The notes under the pieces are model-generated. The model saw only the letters and a program-made list of their open reading frames with translations, ran no database searches and was not told where the DNA came from. The position numbers and the translations under genes were made by a program. This document shows, piece after piece, positions 1 to 11,665 of a DNA stretch of 64,000 nt (the first letter of the stretch is position 1; every line of letters begins with the position of its first letter). Source of the stretch: Ignelater luminosus. Its lineage: Eukaryota > Arthropoda > Insecta > Coleoptera > Elateridae. The stretch covers positions 32,936 to 96,935 of the forward strand of contig VTPC01000450.1 in the NCBI GenBank assembly GCA_011009095.1, given 5' to 3'.

Positions 1-235
1 ATTGGTTATGGTTTGTATATGCTGATTTGTTAGTGTTTGTAGAAAAACATTTGATTTGACAAAGTGCATTAGACAGTGTACGTGTAGTAACAGAGCTCAT
101 TTTTCTTACCTTCATCACGTTTATACAGTGTGTAAAGCGATGGGGTATACAAGAGGGAAAATTTTTTTAATATTGATTTATGAAAAAATGTATTCTTCAT
201 GATATTTTTTGTTTGCTTTGAAAGTACCAGTACTG

Positions 236-355
236 TTTCGAAAATCTAAAATTTATTTCTAGTAATCTGTAAAAATAAACTTGTTTATTGTAAGTTATCA
301 TTTTTTAGTTTTTTATTTTTACAAATTACTAGAAATAAATTCTAGATTTTCGAAA
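236..355. repeat. Imperfect palindrome (foldback), ~45 bp arms
   Basis: The stretch at 236-281 (starting TTTCGAAAATCTA) is nearly the exact reverse complement of 311-355, with about 30 bp between the arms. This is a short foldback or MITE-like structure. I see no coding sequence in it and no clear target-site duplication. Confidence 0.7.
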
Positions 356-2559
356 GAAAAGTGAGAAAATACAGAGAAGAGCATACATACATCTAACGAT
401 GAAGGTATAAGAAAACTGATCTCTAAGGGATCTATTTGACTGATTATTCTCAATACTAGAGGTCGAGGATTTATACCCTGTTTACTTCTTTAGATGAAAA
501 TCTAATTGTAGAACAGGGAAATATCATAATGAGATGAATTAAAGTAATTATGAGAAATGGATAAGGGAAAACTTTTGCCTAATTTACTACTAAGAAAACG
601 TGTAAATTGATAATACCACAATAAGCAATCTAATAAGTGCCTGACTTTATCCTTCACCAAGGATGTCATGAAAAAGTAACCGAGAGAGTGGTAAATTCTA
701 TTTGATGAAAATATGTTAAAGCTGAAACTGTATTATACATTTCGTTAAGTTGTACAGAGAATGTTTCTAAATTGCATGAAATATATGGGCGTTATTTTAC
801 AGTGAGAAATAAGAAAATTACATAAATTTCTTTTAAAAACGCTCTCCTCTGGAGCCACCTTAAGATTTTGCTAAAGAAGATTTTTTTTTTAATAACTCTG
901 CAACACTGTAGTATAGCAACAAAATTTGGTACGTATGCACTACTACTTATCAAGGCCTTTATTTGTAGTTAATTTGTCAAAACTTTTGTCTGAAGTGTAT
1001 ACGGAAGGTGCAAAAGCAGTTCTCCACATTGTATATATAAAAATCTACCTGAAAACAATGGTTTTGAGAGATTTTTCAGAAAATCTGCAAGTTTACCAAA
1101 ATAACTCGAGGCAAGATTCTTTCCAAATGAAACAGGCTATGTTATGGCTGCATTAGATTTTGGACACTTTGTGTAGACAAAGAAATTCTGGAGATTAAAG
1201 CAGCCTCCCTACCTACAAAACCACCCCTGCAATGAAATCAAAAAAAGATTTATCTACATTTTCTTCTTATCATTTCACCATAGAATAATGTCTTCATATT
1301 CGTTCCATGCAATTTAGAAATACTTTGTATAAAGCAACTAAAAGACATTTTAGATTGATAAGCTGCTAACTAATGCAGGTCATGATGTAGTAATTGATTG
1401 CTACCCTATCATATGTCATATGTGGCTACCAGAAATACAAAATTCAACAGTAACAAGGTTATGAAATTATGCAACAAGTTCTTTGAACAGTTCACTATAC
1501 AGAACTACAAGACAAAATGTGAACATTCTAAACACATTGAAAAAGAGTTCATGAAAAAAAGAACTCACAATTGGTGTAATAGTTAAACTCATTATTAATT
1601 TAATAAGTGAAGCACTAACAGTGATAATAGCACAAATGATCTAGAATAATGCCTGATAAAAATGAAGAAATAGAAGTAGAAGATGGTAATATTTCTGGAA
1701 CAGAAGAATTGCCAGATAACACTCATCAAACTGCTTCATTTTTGCAACCTGAAACTTCTGGGGAAAAAGTGTATATGTTGTTAATTCGATCATGTATAAT
1801 GTTTAACCAATTATTTTATAATTCATAGAATGATTTAATGTAAGATTTTGCCTACATGTTTATTATGCAAATGATAATTTGTAACGTTTTTAGTGGTTAA
1901 TTTTTGAATTTATATTTTATTCAATGGTTCATTTGTTGTTTTAATGCTTGTTTTTTATTATTGAATTTCTCCACGATTGACATAAAATTGAACATTATCT
2001 ACACTATTGTGCTGTAAAGATGCGTAATCCTAAAAATGGAAAATAAAAGGCAAATATCGTTTATTATTTAACTGTTGCACAAATTAAAAGGCAGTGTTTG
2101 AAAGAGTTGGATGATAGCCTTTCTAAAAAGTAAAGAGGTCTAAACAATTTATTTACAAAGGATGTTAAGAATTCTGCACAAAAGTGAGAATACTTATTTT
2201 CGGTTTCCCTGAGTATTTTGCAAAAAATAATATGTTGTAATTATCACATGACATGCAATACTATTATTATATTTTCACATGAGTGGGCGTAGAATAAAAT
2301 TTTACAACCTAATTAGCAGACATAAAATAGCACTTTTCAGCCCTAGGTCTGAAAACTTACAATATGAGAGCAAAAATCAATAATCTAAGTCTAACTATCC
2401 TTAAAAGTAAGTAATTAAAGCTAAATTCACGTGCCCAAATTGTGCAAAAACTGTCATATTTTATTTTTTTTGAAATTTGAAAAGTGGAATGTGCACATGT
2501 ATATCAAGATCAAAAAGATAAATTTTTGTGTTTACAAGGAACATACTAGAAATTGTTTG
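356..2559. other. Intergenic, no gene recognised
   Basis: AT-rich sequence with only short open frames. A short frame from an ATG at 1649 (MPDKNEEIEVEDG..., acidic) is followed by a possible splice donor, but I find no partner exon or family resemblance, so I do not call a gene. Confidence 0.5.
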
Positions 2560-3420
2560 GTTTTAGGTCGGCTAGACTCAGTAGGTGGCTTTGAGTGAGA
2601 ATAAGGAAGTTATACATACACACAAAAAATCAATTAAATTTTGATATTTCAAACAGTAAATACTTAATTATAATATAGCCATCAACAACTATTAGGAAAC
2701 ATTATTTAAATTTAATAATCAAGTTTGAAATGGATTTCCAAATAATCTTAAATTTTTCAAAACCATTCATAAAATATTTAATCTCACTTCCAGAATAAAT
2801 ATCATTTAAGAACGTTAGAATCCTATCACTCAATATATTCTATTTCTCTACTATTGAATTTTAATAAAACTTTGAAAAATCAAACAATCTAATAAAATTT
2901 AATAAAGCAGAAAATTTAATGATTAAACAGCAAATAAAAAAAATATTTTAAACAGCAAACTTATGAAACATTACCTAAGAATGTAAAAAAAACCTAGATA
3001 CCAGGAGGATCTTGTCTCTGAAGTTGCAGCGCTGCACTTCCGGGAAACAACCCTTCTCAACCTACGCTTCCTAAGTTTTTAGAACAATAGTAAATGATAA
3101 AAAATAAAAAAACGTGAATCATAACACTGTTTTAAATCATACAAAAAAATTTTTTGTGAGAATGCATCAGAGTGAAGGAAGATAAATTTTGAATTTAATA
3201 AATATAAAAATAAGTCAATAAATAATTTATATAATATACAATCATTTGACGAAAATATTTCTCAAGCTAGAACTAGCATTTAGAATGTCAGCCATATGTG
3301 CAGGCACCCATTTCTTCACGAAATCGACTACAAGTTTCCATATGACTCAAAGATAATATCTGCCGAACCAGACATCTTGATCAGGAGTAGAAAGGAATTT
3401 GACTAGTGTGTGGATTTAAC
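2560..3420. repeat. Dispersed repeat, copy 1 (family also at 50.7-51.65 kb)
   Basis: Three blocks in this interval recur in the same order and orientation at 50735-51650: a block around GACTCAGTAGGTGGCTTTGA near 2577; one around GCAGCGCTG and ACGCTTCCTAAGTTTT near 3030-3080; and one around CTTGATCAGGAGTAGAA near 3378. Between blocks the sequence is AT-rich and diverged. No terminal repeat or protein domain was recognised, so the class of mobile element is unknown. Confidence 0.65.
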
Positions 3421-3639
3421 TTTAATTTTAAATTTAAATGTTGGAATAATTATACCCTGTGTCCAGTTTGCTGTAATAAATAAAATTGAAGAGTTCATCA
3501 ACCCTAATTGATCTCAGTAATCAAAAAGCTACGAAAAAAGGTAATCAACCTATCAGTGTGAACTCACAAGTACCAAAAAACCTCTTCAACAAGAGAAAAC
3601 TACACAAAAGTACAGGATAACATTCACAGCAGAGATTAA

Positions 3640-3925
3640 CCAGATTAACTACAATACATGTAACGGGAACAAAAAGTGAATATAAACTAAATTGTAATAG
3701 CATTTATATTGGACAGACCTCTCAAACAATAAAAACAGGGAAAAGAACACTTTAGAAGAAATAAAATCAATAATAACTTTTTTTCCTTTGTCGAACAAAT
3801 ACTGCAAATGGACATGATTTTGATCATACACAACATTAATCAATTTTCCAAACTACAGATATATGAACACTATGAAATATGTAAACACCATAACGCAGAT
3901 ACCTTCTCTGCTTTAAGACTTTTAG
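3640..3925 (+). pseudogene. Decayed GIY-YIG endonuclease remnant of a Penelope-like retroelement
   Basis: Around 3680-3730 the plus strand reads YKLNCNSIYIGQTSQTIKTG, which matches the conserved GIY-YIG core (YKLxC...YIGQT...) found at the 3' end of Penelope-like retroelements. It is soon interrupted by stop codons. Further on, 3835-3885 reads as FSKLQIYEHYEIC, resembling the KL...E..EIY segment that follows in such elements. No reverse transcriptase was seen. The Penelope-like assignment comes from pattern recognition only. Confidence 0.5.
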
Positions 3926-4704
3926 TACATACCTTGTAAACACATATAAAATATCTTATCTGTTTGATTTTGATATATGTACATATACACATTTTATTTT
4001 TAACTTTTAAAGTAGTAGTTTGTTCCAGTCTCTGTTCATTGTCATTTACATTAATTGTTTTTTATATCATACTCAGTTTTAATATGTTTTTAATGTATTT
4101 ATTTACTAGTGTACAAACTGTGTTCCGACTTGACATAGGTATAACTTTTAGTACCTTATATATAACCAACTAATTAATGTCTTTGCAGTGTTTGAAGATG
4201 ACCTTATATTATGAGAGGAAAACATTCAATATTGTAAAAATATTCAGTTTATTTATTTCAAACTTTCAAATATAGTACATGGAATATAAAACATATTTTA
4301 ACATTTTAAATTTAATTTCAATCACAACTAAAATAGTTATCAAGAATAGACATCTGTGTTTCAATTTTCTAGTTTTTTGTTTATTGGACACAGAAATTTA
4401 TGTCTAGAATGTTTTTATGATTATTCCTAAGTAAAACAGCATCTATAACTAATAATATGTGGTAACTTTTAAAATATTATCTCAAGTATCATTAATTAAA
4501 AAGTGCACAAGACAAATTGAAACTATTCAAAGTGCGCTACTACTCTTAGAACAAACAGAAACGTCAAAATGTATTTTATAAGCTAACAAAGAATTTGTCC
4601 TTGTCAAGATACAAATTATAAATATTCTACCTCCAATTTCATCCTTACACTTAAATTACGAATAATCAAACAAATATACATAAAAATAAATCATGCAGCC
4701 AAAG

Positions 4705-6376
4705 TTAAATAATTAAAGAATCTTCAGCTCCCCATTGAGAACGTTTGACTTGCATCCTAGGAGGTGTATTCTCACATTGTACATTTATTTTTGCCTTGCC
4801 TTTCTTTTCCTTAAATATTGGAATCCTACTTGCTACGGATTTAGTTGGCTTATCACTAACTTTCAGCACGGGAATAGATCTTCGTTGTTGACTATTGGCA
4901 TTGCGATCACCAAGAGGAGTGCGATGAGTTGTTACTGGTCTATTTGCTTTTGGACTAATTTCACATTGTCTATCTTCATAGATAAGATTTGTTAGTTTTC
5001 GATTAAGTTCATCTACACTAACTACAGTTTTAGTATTGAAATCAGATATTTTATTAAATTCTTCAGGCGTATTATTATTTTCAGTCTTTTCTTCATCTCT
5101 CTGGGAATCTGCTATGATGATTTCAACACTATTATCAGTTTGATTATCATAATTCATAATATCTACATTATTTACATTTTCTAAACTTTGTTCTGATGAT
5201 TTCATACTTTCAGCATCAGTTGAACTTATATTTTCATCATCCAAAGAAGGTTCATGTTTCTTCATCTTGCTTTGTATAACAGCATCTAGATCAGTCTCAA
5301 TAAAATCTATATTTGTCTCCAATAAACCAACTACAGAATTACGTTTATTCTCTGGAACTGCAATTATAACGGGTTTACTTTCTAATAGTCTTGGCGAAAC
5401 AGTTTTTGTGGAATCGTTTCCAACTGAATCATAAATCTTTCTAATAACTCGCTCAGAGATCTTCTTAGGTTTTATAGGCGTTATTGCAACAGCTGGCATA
5501 AGAACTCTTTCTAAGTTCTTATTACGTAATGGCATATCTTTTGGAATATTATCAATTATGATAGGAGTCCTATGAAACTCTGTAGTTGGCGATCGAGGAT
5601 CTAAATCTGTGTATATTTCACGTTCTGTGCAATCACTTAGGTCTTCTGTTATATTCAAGCTATTATTTGCAGTTGTGGCAGGTGTCTTGAGAACCTGCAA
5701 ATGCAAATTTTGTTACAGTACTTTAAAAATCAAGTTTATATATAATATTAAGAAATTTTAAGTCATTATTGTTATTATTCATTTAACTTAAGCATGTCTA
5801 CAAAATACACTATACTATCATATTATGTCGTATTGTAAAAATAAATTAAAATTTATTGCAAATAAATAAGTCGTTTATTAGATCTTTTAATATTGATTTA
5901 TTAGAAGCATTACAAAAATGACAAGGTTCTTATAATATAAATAAATTTGACCACAAAGTACTAGTATATGATTCTACACTCTACAGCAGGAAGAATTATG
6001 TATGGAAATGATGCACAACTTGAGAAATCACAACCCTAGGGAACCAAATTTATCATAAATTCTAAAATTCAATTTTCTAGATTTCTTTCAAGAATACCTA
6101 TAATATCAGAAGCTATTTAACTAAAAAACACGAACTTCAATAATTAAGAAAATCCATTTTCTAAACATTATGCAATTCTACAACTTTTTTGAAAATGATT
6201 TAAACATTAAATACACAAATTACCTCAATTGGTGTTCGAGCAATATCCGAACTTGGAGAACGAGGATCTAATTCAAGTCTTCTTATTTGTGGAGTCAAAA
6301 CTGGAGCCGACGGTATTGAATTTTCAGATAAACCATCTTTGCTTTCGTTCATTATTTTACTTGATGTACTACCCAT
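4705..6376 (-). CDS. CDCA3/Tome-1-like cell division cycle protein (380 aa, two exons)
   Basis: Exons are 6224-6376 and 4705-5694 on the minus strand, joined in phase 0 (153 + 990 nt, 380 aa plus stop). The protein is largely disordered and polar. Its signature is a repeated motif: DPRSPSSDIARTPI at residues 37-50 and DPRSPTTEFHRTPI at 83-96. The same DPRSP...RTP pair occurs twice near the N-terminus of vertebrate CDCA3 (Tome-1), a trigger-of-mitotic-entry protein linked to SCF-mediated turnover of Wee1. The N-terminus MGSTSS fits the N-myristoylation consensus and resembles vertebrate CDCA3. A further RTPLGDRN motif lies near the C-terminus. I see no KEN box, which vertebrate CDCA3 has. The start is the ATG that opens the first exon. 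The gene is head-to-head with TAF9. Orthology is inferred from motifs; the rest of the protein is too diverged to align by eye. Confidence 0.78.
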
Positions 6377-6967
6377 TGTCCAATTCTTAAGAATAAACGG
6401 CTTATTAACGATTTTCCTATTACGTAACTACACAGAATTTTCGTAAGATAACCAAACACTGGGGCAGTTAAAAAGTCTTTAAAAGCAGCTGACGTTCTTC
6501 GAGTTTCTGACACTTTCAAATCAAAAACTAACGAAACAAAACAAATGAACTGGACGTCAACCGTTAAAAGAGCTAAAAAATGTTGCCACCATAATAAAGC
6601 TTACATCGCTATCAAATGCAATAATGCCAAATGTACATGTTTTCAGTAGAAAAGCTGAGAGATTAAAGAGTCCCGCAACATTATTTTGAGCTAGGACCTC
6701 TCTTTGAAGCAGCAAGATAGAGCAAAAATTGGATTTTAATGATTTTCTTGTTTATCAAGTACTCAGTTTTTAAAATTTAAATAACCAATAATAAAAGAAT
6801 AATAATTGATTGTGATTGGTTAAAACTGTCACATAAAACGACATAGCTTTATCTCTTCTTAATAAGAAGAAAAAGGACGAAATTTGTTGCTATGGTGAGC
6901 CTAATATTGCATTTTAAATGAGACAGTAGGTATATTATAAATAAAACAAATCTTCATTGCAAATAAG
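6377..6967. promoter_or_regulatory. Divergent promoter region between CDCA3-like gene and TAF9
   Basis: The 591 bp between the two start codons must hold the 5' UTRs and promoters of both genes, which point away from each other. I see no TATA box at a fixed distance or any motif that I can assign with confidence. This is inferred from gene arrangement only. Confidence 0.5.
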
Positions 6968-7839
6968 ATGCAGCAATCAAAAGAAAACATTTCCACTGGA
7001 AAAAGTAGATGTGAAGAAGACGCCGTAACACATGAACAAATAAGAAAAATCTTAGAAGAAGCAGGAATACAAAATTATGATCCTCAAGTTGTTACACATC
7101 TAGCCGATTACATGACTAGTACAAAATAATAAATTTAAAGGTATACCAAAAATTAATGTTATTTATGATTGTAGATTACACTACTGATATACTAAATCAT
7201 GCAATTACCTTTGCTACACATGCTGAAAGAGAAACAGTAAATGAAACAGATGTAAAACTTGCACTAGAAATGGTAGAAAAAAAATCTCCTTCGAAAAGGC
7301 TATCTCAAAAAGTACAATTATTTTCATTTTAAGCTATTTTGAGTATCACATAATGTTTCAGGAATTAATTGAACTAGCAAGAGAGCATAATCAGACACAG
7401 CTTCCAGAATGCAGCTTTATAAAGAGGTTGCCATTACCAAACGAAGGTTCCATACTTACAAATTGCAATTATAAATTAAAATCAGCAGCTCCTCAGGTAC
7501 ACAATAAAAATGACTACAATGTTTGCAGAATTTTTATTTTTAAAGGTATAATACATCAATTAAATATCTTTCCAGTATCCACTTTATTCCAGTATTCCTT
7601 TAATGGATATGACTAACAGACAAAATCAGATTGTGACGCTCAATACAACTAAATATCACACCAGAAGTATTCCTACTGTAATAAGAACATCATCAGGTAC
7701 AATGTCAGTCAATGTTCCCTTGAATTTAACACCACAAAGAATTATTTTGAAACCGCAAACACCTATTCCCAGCAACATTATATCACAAAATAAAATCGAA
7801 CATGTTAGAAAAAGAAAACTAGAAGAAACTAAGAAGTAA
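6968..7839 (+). CDS. TAF9: Transcription initiation factor TFIID subunit 9 (TAF9), 228 aa, four exons
   Basis: Exons are 6968-7118, 7175-7311, 7362-7496 and 7576-7839 (151+137+135+264 nt, 228 aa). TAF9 is a histone-fold subunit shared by TFIID and SAGA; it pairs with TAF6 in the nucleus. The fold spans roughly residues 20-95. The segment EEAGIQNYDPQVVTHLADY aligns without gaps to the helix region of human TAF9, and YTTDILNHA continues it across the first splice junction. That match fixes the donor at 7118: reading through would stop within three codons. Exon 3 carries the conserved post-fold segment, ELIELAREHNQTQLP then LPLP and NYKLKS. The C-terminal tail is Thr/Ile/Pro-rich and ends KRKLEETKK, like the basic patch of the human protein. 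Length is slightly under the usual 260-280 aa. It is divergent from the CDCA3-like gene and convergent with GTF2F2. Confidence 0.95.
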
Positions 7840-7886
7840 ACATTGTTTAAACTTGATTATTTTGTAAAACTAATGTTTGTAATATA

Positions 7887-7892
7887 AATAAA
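7887..7892 (+). terminator. Polyadenylation signal of TAF9
   Basis: A canonical AATAAA lies 48 bp after the TAF9 stop codon and is the nearest such hexamer. Confidence 0.6.
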
Positions 7893-7906
7893 CACTATAA
7901 AGGTAT

Positions 7907-7977
7907 ATTGTCATCCCAGAATTAGCTATAACTTGAGTTACCAATGTTTAAAACACTACAATTCTGTGATGACAATT
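7907..7977. repeat. Hairpin between the convergent 3' ends of TAF9 and GTF2F2
   Basis: The arm ATTGTCATCCCAGAATTA near 7907-7924 pairs with AATTCTGTGATGACAAT near 7960-7976, about 18 bp with two or three mismatches around a loop of about 35 bp. It lies in the 200 bp between the two stop codons. It could be a tiny MITE or a structured 3' UTR element; the sequence does not decide. Confidence 0.5.
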
Positions 7978-8039
7978 ACCAATTATTACCCTAATTAACT
8001 TCATAAACAATATGTATCTTATATAATTAAATAATTAAA

Positions 8040-9513
8040 CTATTCAACATCAGAATCATCCTTTTTAGCTTCAGCTTGTTGTTCCTTATAATGACGATAT
8101 TCAGGTTTTAATTCCCACATATTTTTATGGGGATTTTTAAGATTGTAATTGCATACTTCCTTTAAGATCTCTTTCAGATATGTTATAGGTTGCTTAGTGA
8201 TCTTTACTAGATCCTTAATATTGTAATACTGATGTTTCTCAAATGCTGCAAATAACATTTCCAATACAGCTTCCTTATCATCTCTTGCTTTTTTGCCTTC
8301 AGCTTTTTTACGTTCTGTATACTCAATCTAAAAGATAAAACCATTAAACATTACAATAATCTAACTCTAATTGGAATTGTTAACTTACATTATTTTTATG
8401 ATCAGACACAGGTTTGTAGTTTTGAACAATTCTATCAAGATGTTTGACTTGTCGAACAGGCACTGAGGCTTTTCTGATCGATTCTAATTTTAATTTCATG
8501 TAGCAATTATCTGCATAAGGCCTACATTCCAATTTCTGCACAATTCTACCTTCCATAAACAATTTTTCACTTTCAGGGACAACGGAATCAGTATTAGCAG
8601 CTGAAACATTATAAAACTTTTAATGATCAAATATAGTGGATGTTAAAAATAGTCTTTCAATTCTAGGTGACTATGGAGACCAATCCTCCTTATTATGTAA
8701 ATAGTAACAACATCGTTAACTTCTCATCATTATTGTTAAAATAGTATATCTATATCATTATTGTAAAGACAACTACAGAATCTAAAGGTTAGATTTATGT
8801 ATTAACTTGAGTCATAATCATTTGATATAGCATAGAACATAGTATAGTTCAGCTCTCAAGCGATGAATTATCATCTTATGCTGCTGTTTGTATTTTTTTC
8901 TTTATAACTTTTGTCTCAACCAATGAAGTGTCCTCAATTTGTGACAATACCTAGGAAATAATATGGTAAAGGTCTCGCTGATATACTCCATGACTAGGTT
9001 TTTCATCAAACAGATGACTTTTCATACTCCTGCTGACGAACTAATAAAGATGCATAATTTATAATTCATAGTGATCCAGGACCAAAAGACATTTTGGATA
9101 CTCATTACATGTAAATTAATACTTGTATTATTAATTTCTCTTTAATACTTACGAGTCATGTGTGAGAATACACCTAAAGTTTGCTGCGTAACTGTTGATA
9201 CATCCAAGCGATGGTCTTTGGGAATGTTTTCTTCACCAGTATCATTTAAATTTAAAACAGCAGGAGATAATGTTAAAGATACTTGTGCTTTCTGTCCTGG
9301 TGTTCTATGTAAATATTTAATTTCATGAGAAACCAATTAAATTTTAAAACATACATGTTACTACCTTGAAATCTTAAGCTTTCCTACTTCAATGTCTCCT
9401 GGAGCTTTTTCCCATCTATTGGCTATATATTTTGGTACTTTCACCAACCATACACCACGATTTGCATTTGATAAATCTAAATCTCTGTCAATATGTGCAT
9501 TACCGGTCGACAT
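8040..9513 (-). CDS. GTF2F2: General transcription factor IIF subunit 2 (RAP30), 266 aa, four exons
   Basis: Minus-strand exons are 9365-9513, 9153-9304, 8389-8600 and 8040-8327 (149+152+212+288 nt = 266 aa plus stop). TFIIF recruits RNA polymerase II to the preinitiation complex; this small subunit has an N-terminal dimerisation fold and a C-terminal winged helix. Exon 1 encodes GVWLVKVPKYIANRW, the family start, then GKLKIS, which continues across the junction as R-TPG. Exon 3 carries the segment preceding YKPVSDH. Exon 4 encodes IEYTERKK and then the winged helix with MLFAAFEKHQYYNIKDL, TKQPITYLKEILKE and NMWELKPEYRHY, all near-identical to human RAP30. The protein ends in an acidic tail (KKDDSDVE). 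Length is close to human (249) and Drosophila proteins. Every splice phase is consistent. No missing domain. Confidence 0.97.
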
Positions 9514-10222
9514 TTTGGAAATATATAATTCTGTTTAAAGATTCAAACACTTTGCTGTTCTTATTCGATTTCGCGAACGTTTCTTACAGTTGCTTAAGTT
9601 TCTTATTTGTCAAAAAAAGCCAATCGACTGCAAATGCAAAAGCAAAACATTCGACACACAGATTCGACAAGAAAATAGTGAAAATAGGTTATCAAGGTTA
9701 TATAAAGTACTCAGTGTTGCCAACCCTAGTGTTGCCAGGTCGCAGCTGCGCTATTCCGCGAAAGTGATTATTTAAATAAGCTAGAAACCGTCAAAATCTA
9801 AATCCAAAAATTTTATATTAAGAAAAATTAGAAAAAATAATCCATAAACTATCAAAAGCTATTTTTAAAGAATTCTACATACCTGATTAATTTTACCAAG
9901 AATGATGCGATTATCCACAGTGTTATTTACAAATTATTTTTATTCATTTCTTTTTAATATAAAAATATTTTTTATCTAATAAAATTGAATATGTTCCAAA
10001 CGAGATTGCATTTAAGCACAATTTGATATCTACGATTTATGATTTAACAAATTGCCATTGAAAGTGCGCTAACTTTTATACAGAAAAGATAACTAGTATA
10101 AAGATAAAAGATTAATTAAAAAGATTAGCTAATTCCCAAAAAAATAAAATTTGGAAATTGTTCAAAAAAAAGGAACTAATAAGTGGCAAAAGTTACCTTC
10201 TAAAATGAGTTAGCTTCTTTTT
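9514..10222. other. Intergenic, upstream of GTF2F2
   Basis: Contains the GTF2F2 promoter by position. Open frames here have no resemblance to known families. Otherwise AT-rich with nothing recognised. Confidence 0.4.
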
Positions 10223-10413
10223 TCACTGTAATAAAGAGGAAGTCGTAAATAACTTTGTAGGTTCTTCAGGGCAAAGTTTACCTTGAAAATATAATTCAGC
10301 TAATCTTTCTGGTAAAGGATTAGCAAAAATGTAATTTAGTGCATTTTCGGCGCTGTATGAAGTGTCGAAGAATATTTTACTACTAGAAGGGAATATAAGA
10401 ATAAAAATCCTCA
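10223..10413 (-). CDS. Candidate orphan terminal exon, unknown protein
   Basis: On the minus strand a pyrimidine-rich tract ending TTCTAG at 10398-10403 is followed by an open frame reading SSKIFFDTSYSAENALNY, then IFANPLPERLAELYFQGKLC, then PEEPTKLF, and a stop at 10223. The composition looks like a folded protein rather than chance AT-rich sequence. The acceptor fits a last coding exon of a minus-strand gene. I do not recognise the family and see no further exons to the right before the THAP gene. A GT inside the frame (after LYFQ) would be an alternative donor. It could be a stranded exon, a retrocopy fragment, or part of a mobile element. Confidence 0.3.
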
Positions 10414-10844
10414 ATTTCTGAAATGCCGCCGTTTACCTAATTAGGTTGGATTTTGTGGATAATAATATTATATGAGCAGGAAAACTTAGAATCCGCTAGT
10501 TTTCTGGCTCATAATTTTTTAAAAAGCTAGGTTTTCCGCTAAGCGGTAAACAATGAATTTTCACCGCTAAGCCACTTTTAAATAATCCAGACTTGACGGA
10601 AAAATCGCTTACCTGGCAACACTGGCCAACCCCCAGATAAAATTGTATAGTATAGGGCGACTTAAAATTTTAGTATTTTAGAGAAATATATTTAGTATCT
10701 TCTAGAAGCGTAAACAATAAATAAAATTAAGCAAAACATGAGGAAGATTGAACCTTTGATGCTGATGTTGCAATTGAGTTGTGGCATCAAAGTGTTCACA
10801 ATGTTTCGTGCACCTTTTGATGCGCATCAAGTTGCAAGTTTTGG

Positions 10845-11270
10845 CCGGACTTCCGCATACACCACTTCCGTATCCCTCGCCTACCACGGATTGGGCCAGT
10901 TGAGGTGTCATATTGTCAGGCTTGGTGAGAAGGTCACGGGGGTACTGAGTTTAAGTACCGGAGAAGCCCTGTTCAAAAGCTATGAGCATGTAGGTTGAGG
11001 TTAGGTTAGAGATTAGATTAGAGCTTAGGTTAGGTTAGATCATGGAACTGCATGTTAGATTTTCGTGGCACTTCCGGCACCTAGACTCAGTACCCCGGTG
11101 ACCCTTTCGACAAACCTGACAATATGACTGTTCAACTGATTCGTGGTAGGCAGGAATGCGGAAGTGGCAAAACCGGCGCTTTACAAAAATGCTCATAACT
11201 TTTGAAGCCTGGCAGTATGACACCTCAACTGACCTGATCCGTGGTAGGCGGGGAATATGCATGCTCAAAA
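10845..11270. repeat. Inverted repeat with TTAGG-type core
   Basis: The segment 10845-10995 (CGCCTACCACGGAT, GTTGAGGTGTCATATTGTCAGG, GGTACTGAGT) recurs twice as reverse complement at about 11085-11175 and 11210-11260. Between the arms, 10992-11040 is a run of GGTTAGGTTAG-like units. Short forward and reverse frames across it are by-products of the repeat. Confidence 0.7.
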
Positions 11271-11299
11271 CATTATAGTAAAGCTAAAGTTTCTCGGAG

Positions 11300-11665
11300 C
11301 CCGCTATTTCTTTACAACTAAGAGAACGGATACCGTATACGTATACTATAAATCGGTTTGAGGTTAATAAGTTGTGGCGTGCACTTTGATCATGTGCATT
11401 TTGACAATATTTTCACACTTACTAATTTATTAATAATAAATGAATAATTGAAAACGTGTTTTATCAAATAACCACATTTACTTACATCGTCAGGTTATGT
11501 TAGGTTGTATTAGGGATTGTATATTGTCAGTTGCTTGCTCAAACTCTTTAAATGTTACATGCCCGCTAAATTTTTACCGTATTTGGTTACGTGACTTTAC
11601 CGTTAACTAGATGTTTAACGTGAATTTGCTCAAACTCTCTACCGTTAATCTTAAGATTTAGTACC
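11300..11665 (+). repeat. Dispersed repeat R2, copy 1 (copy 2 at 20795-21110, inverted)
   Basis: This interval matches the reverse complement of 20795-21110 over most of its length, with shared landmarks GCCCGCTATTTC, ACCGTATACG, TAAATCGGTTT, AAGTTGTGGCGT, GACAATATTTT, CTCAAACTCTTTAA and TTAACGTGAAT. The internal part differs by insertions. No protein or terminal repeats were seen, so the class is unknown. Confidence 0.7.

Noticed and set aside
10992..11040. True telomere or chromosome end
   Set aside because: The GGTTAGG run is short and irregular and lies between host genes; it is interstitial.
10702..11268. Frames of 69-86 codons on both strands around 10.7-11.3 kb
   Set aside because: They mirror each other because they lie in the arms of an inverted repeat.
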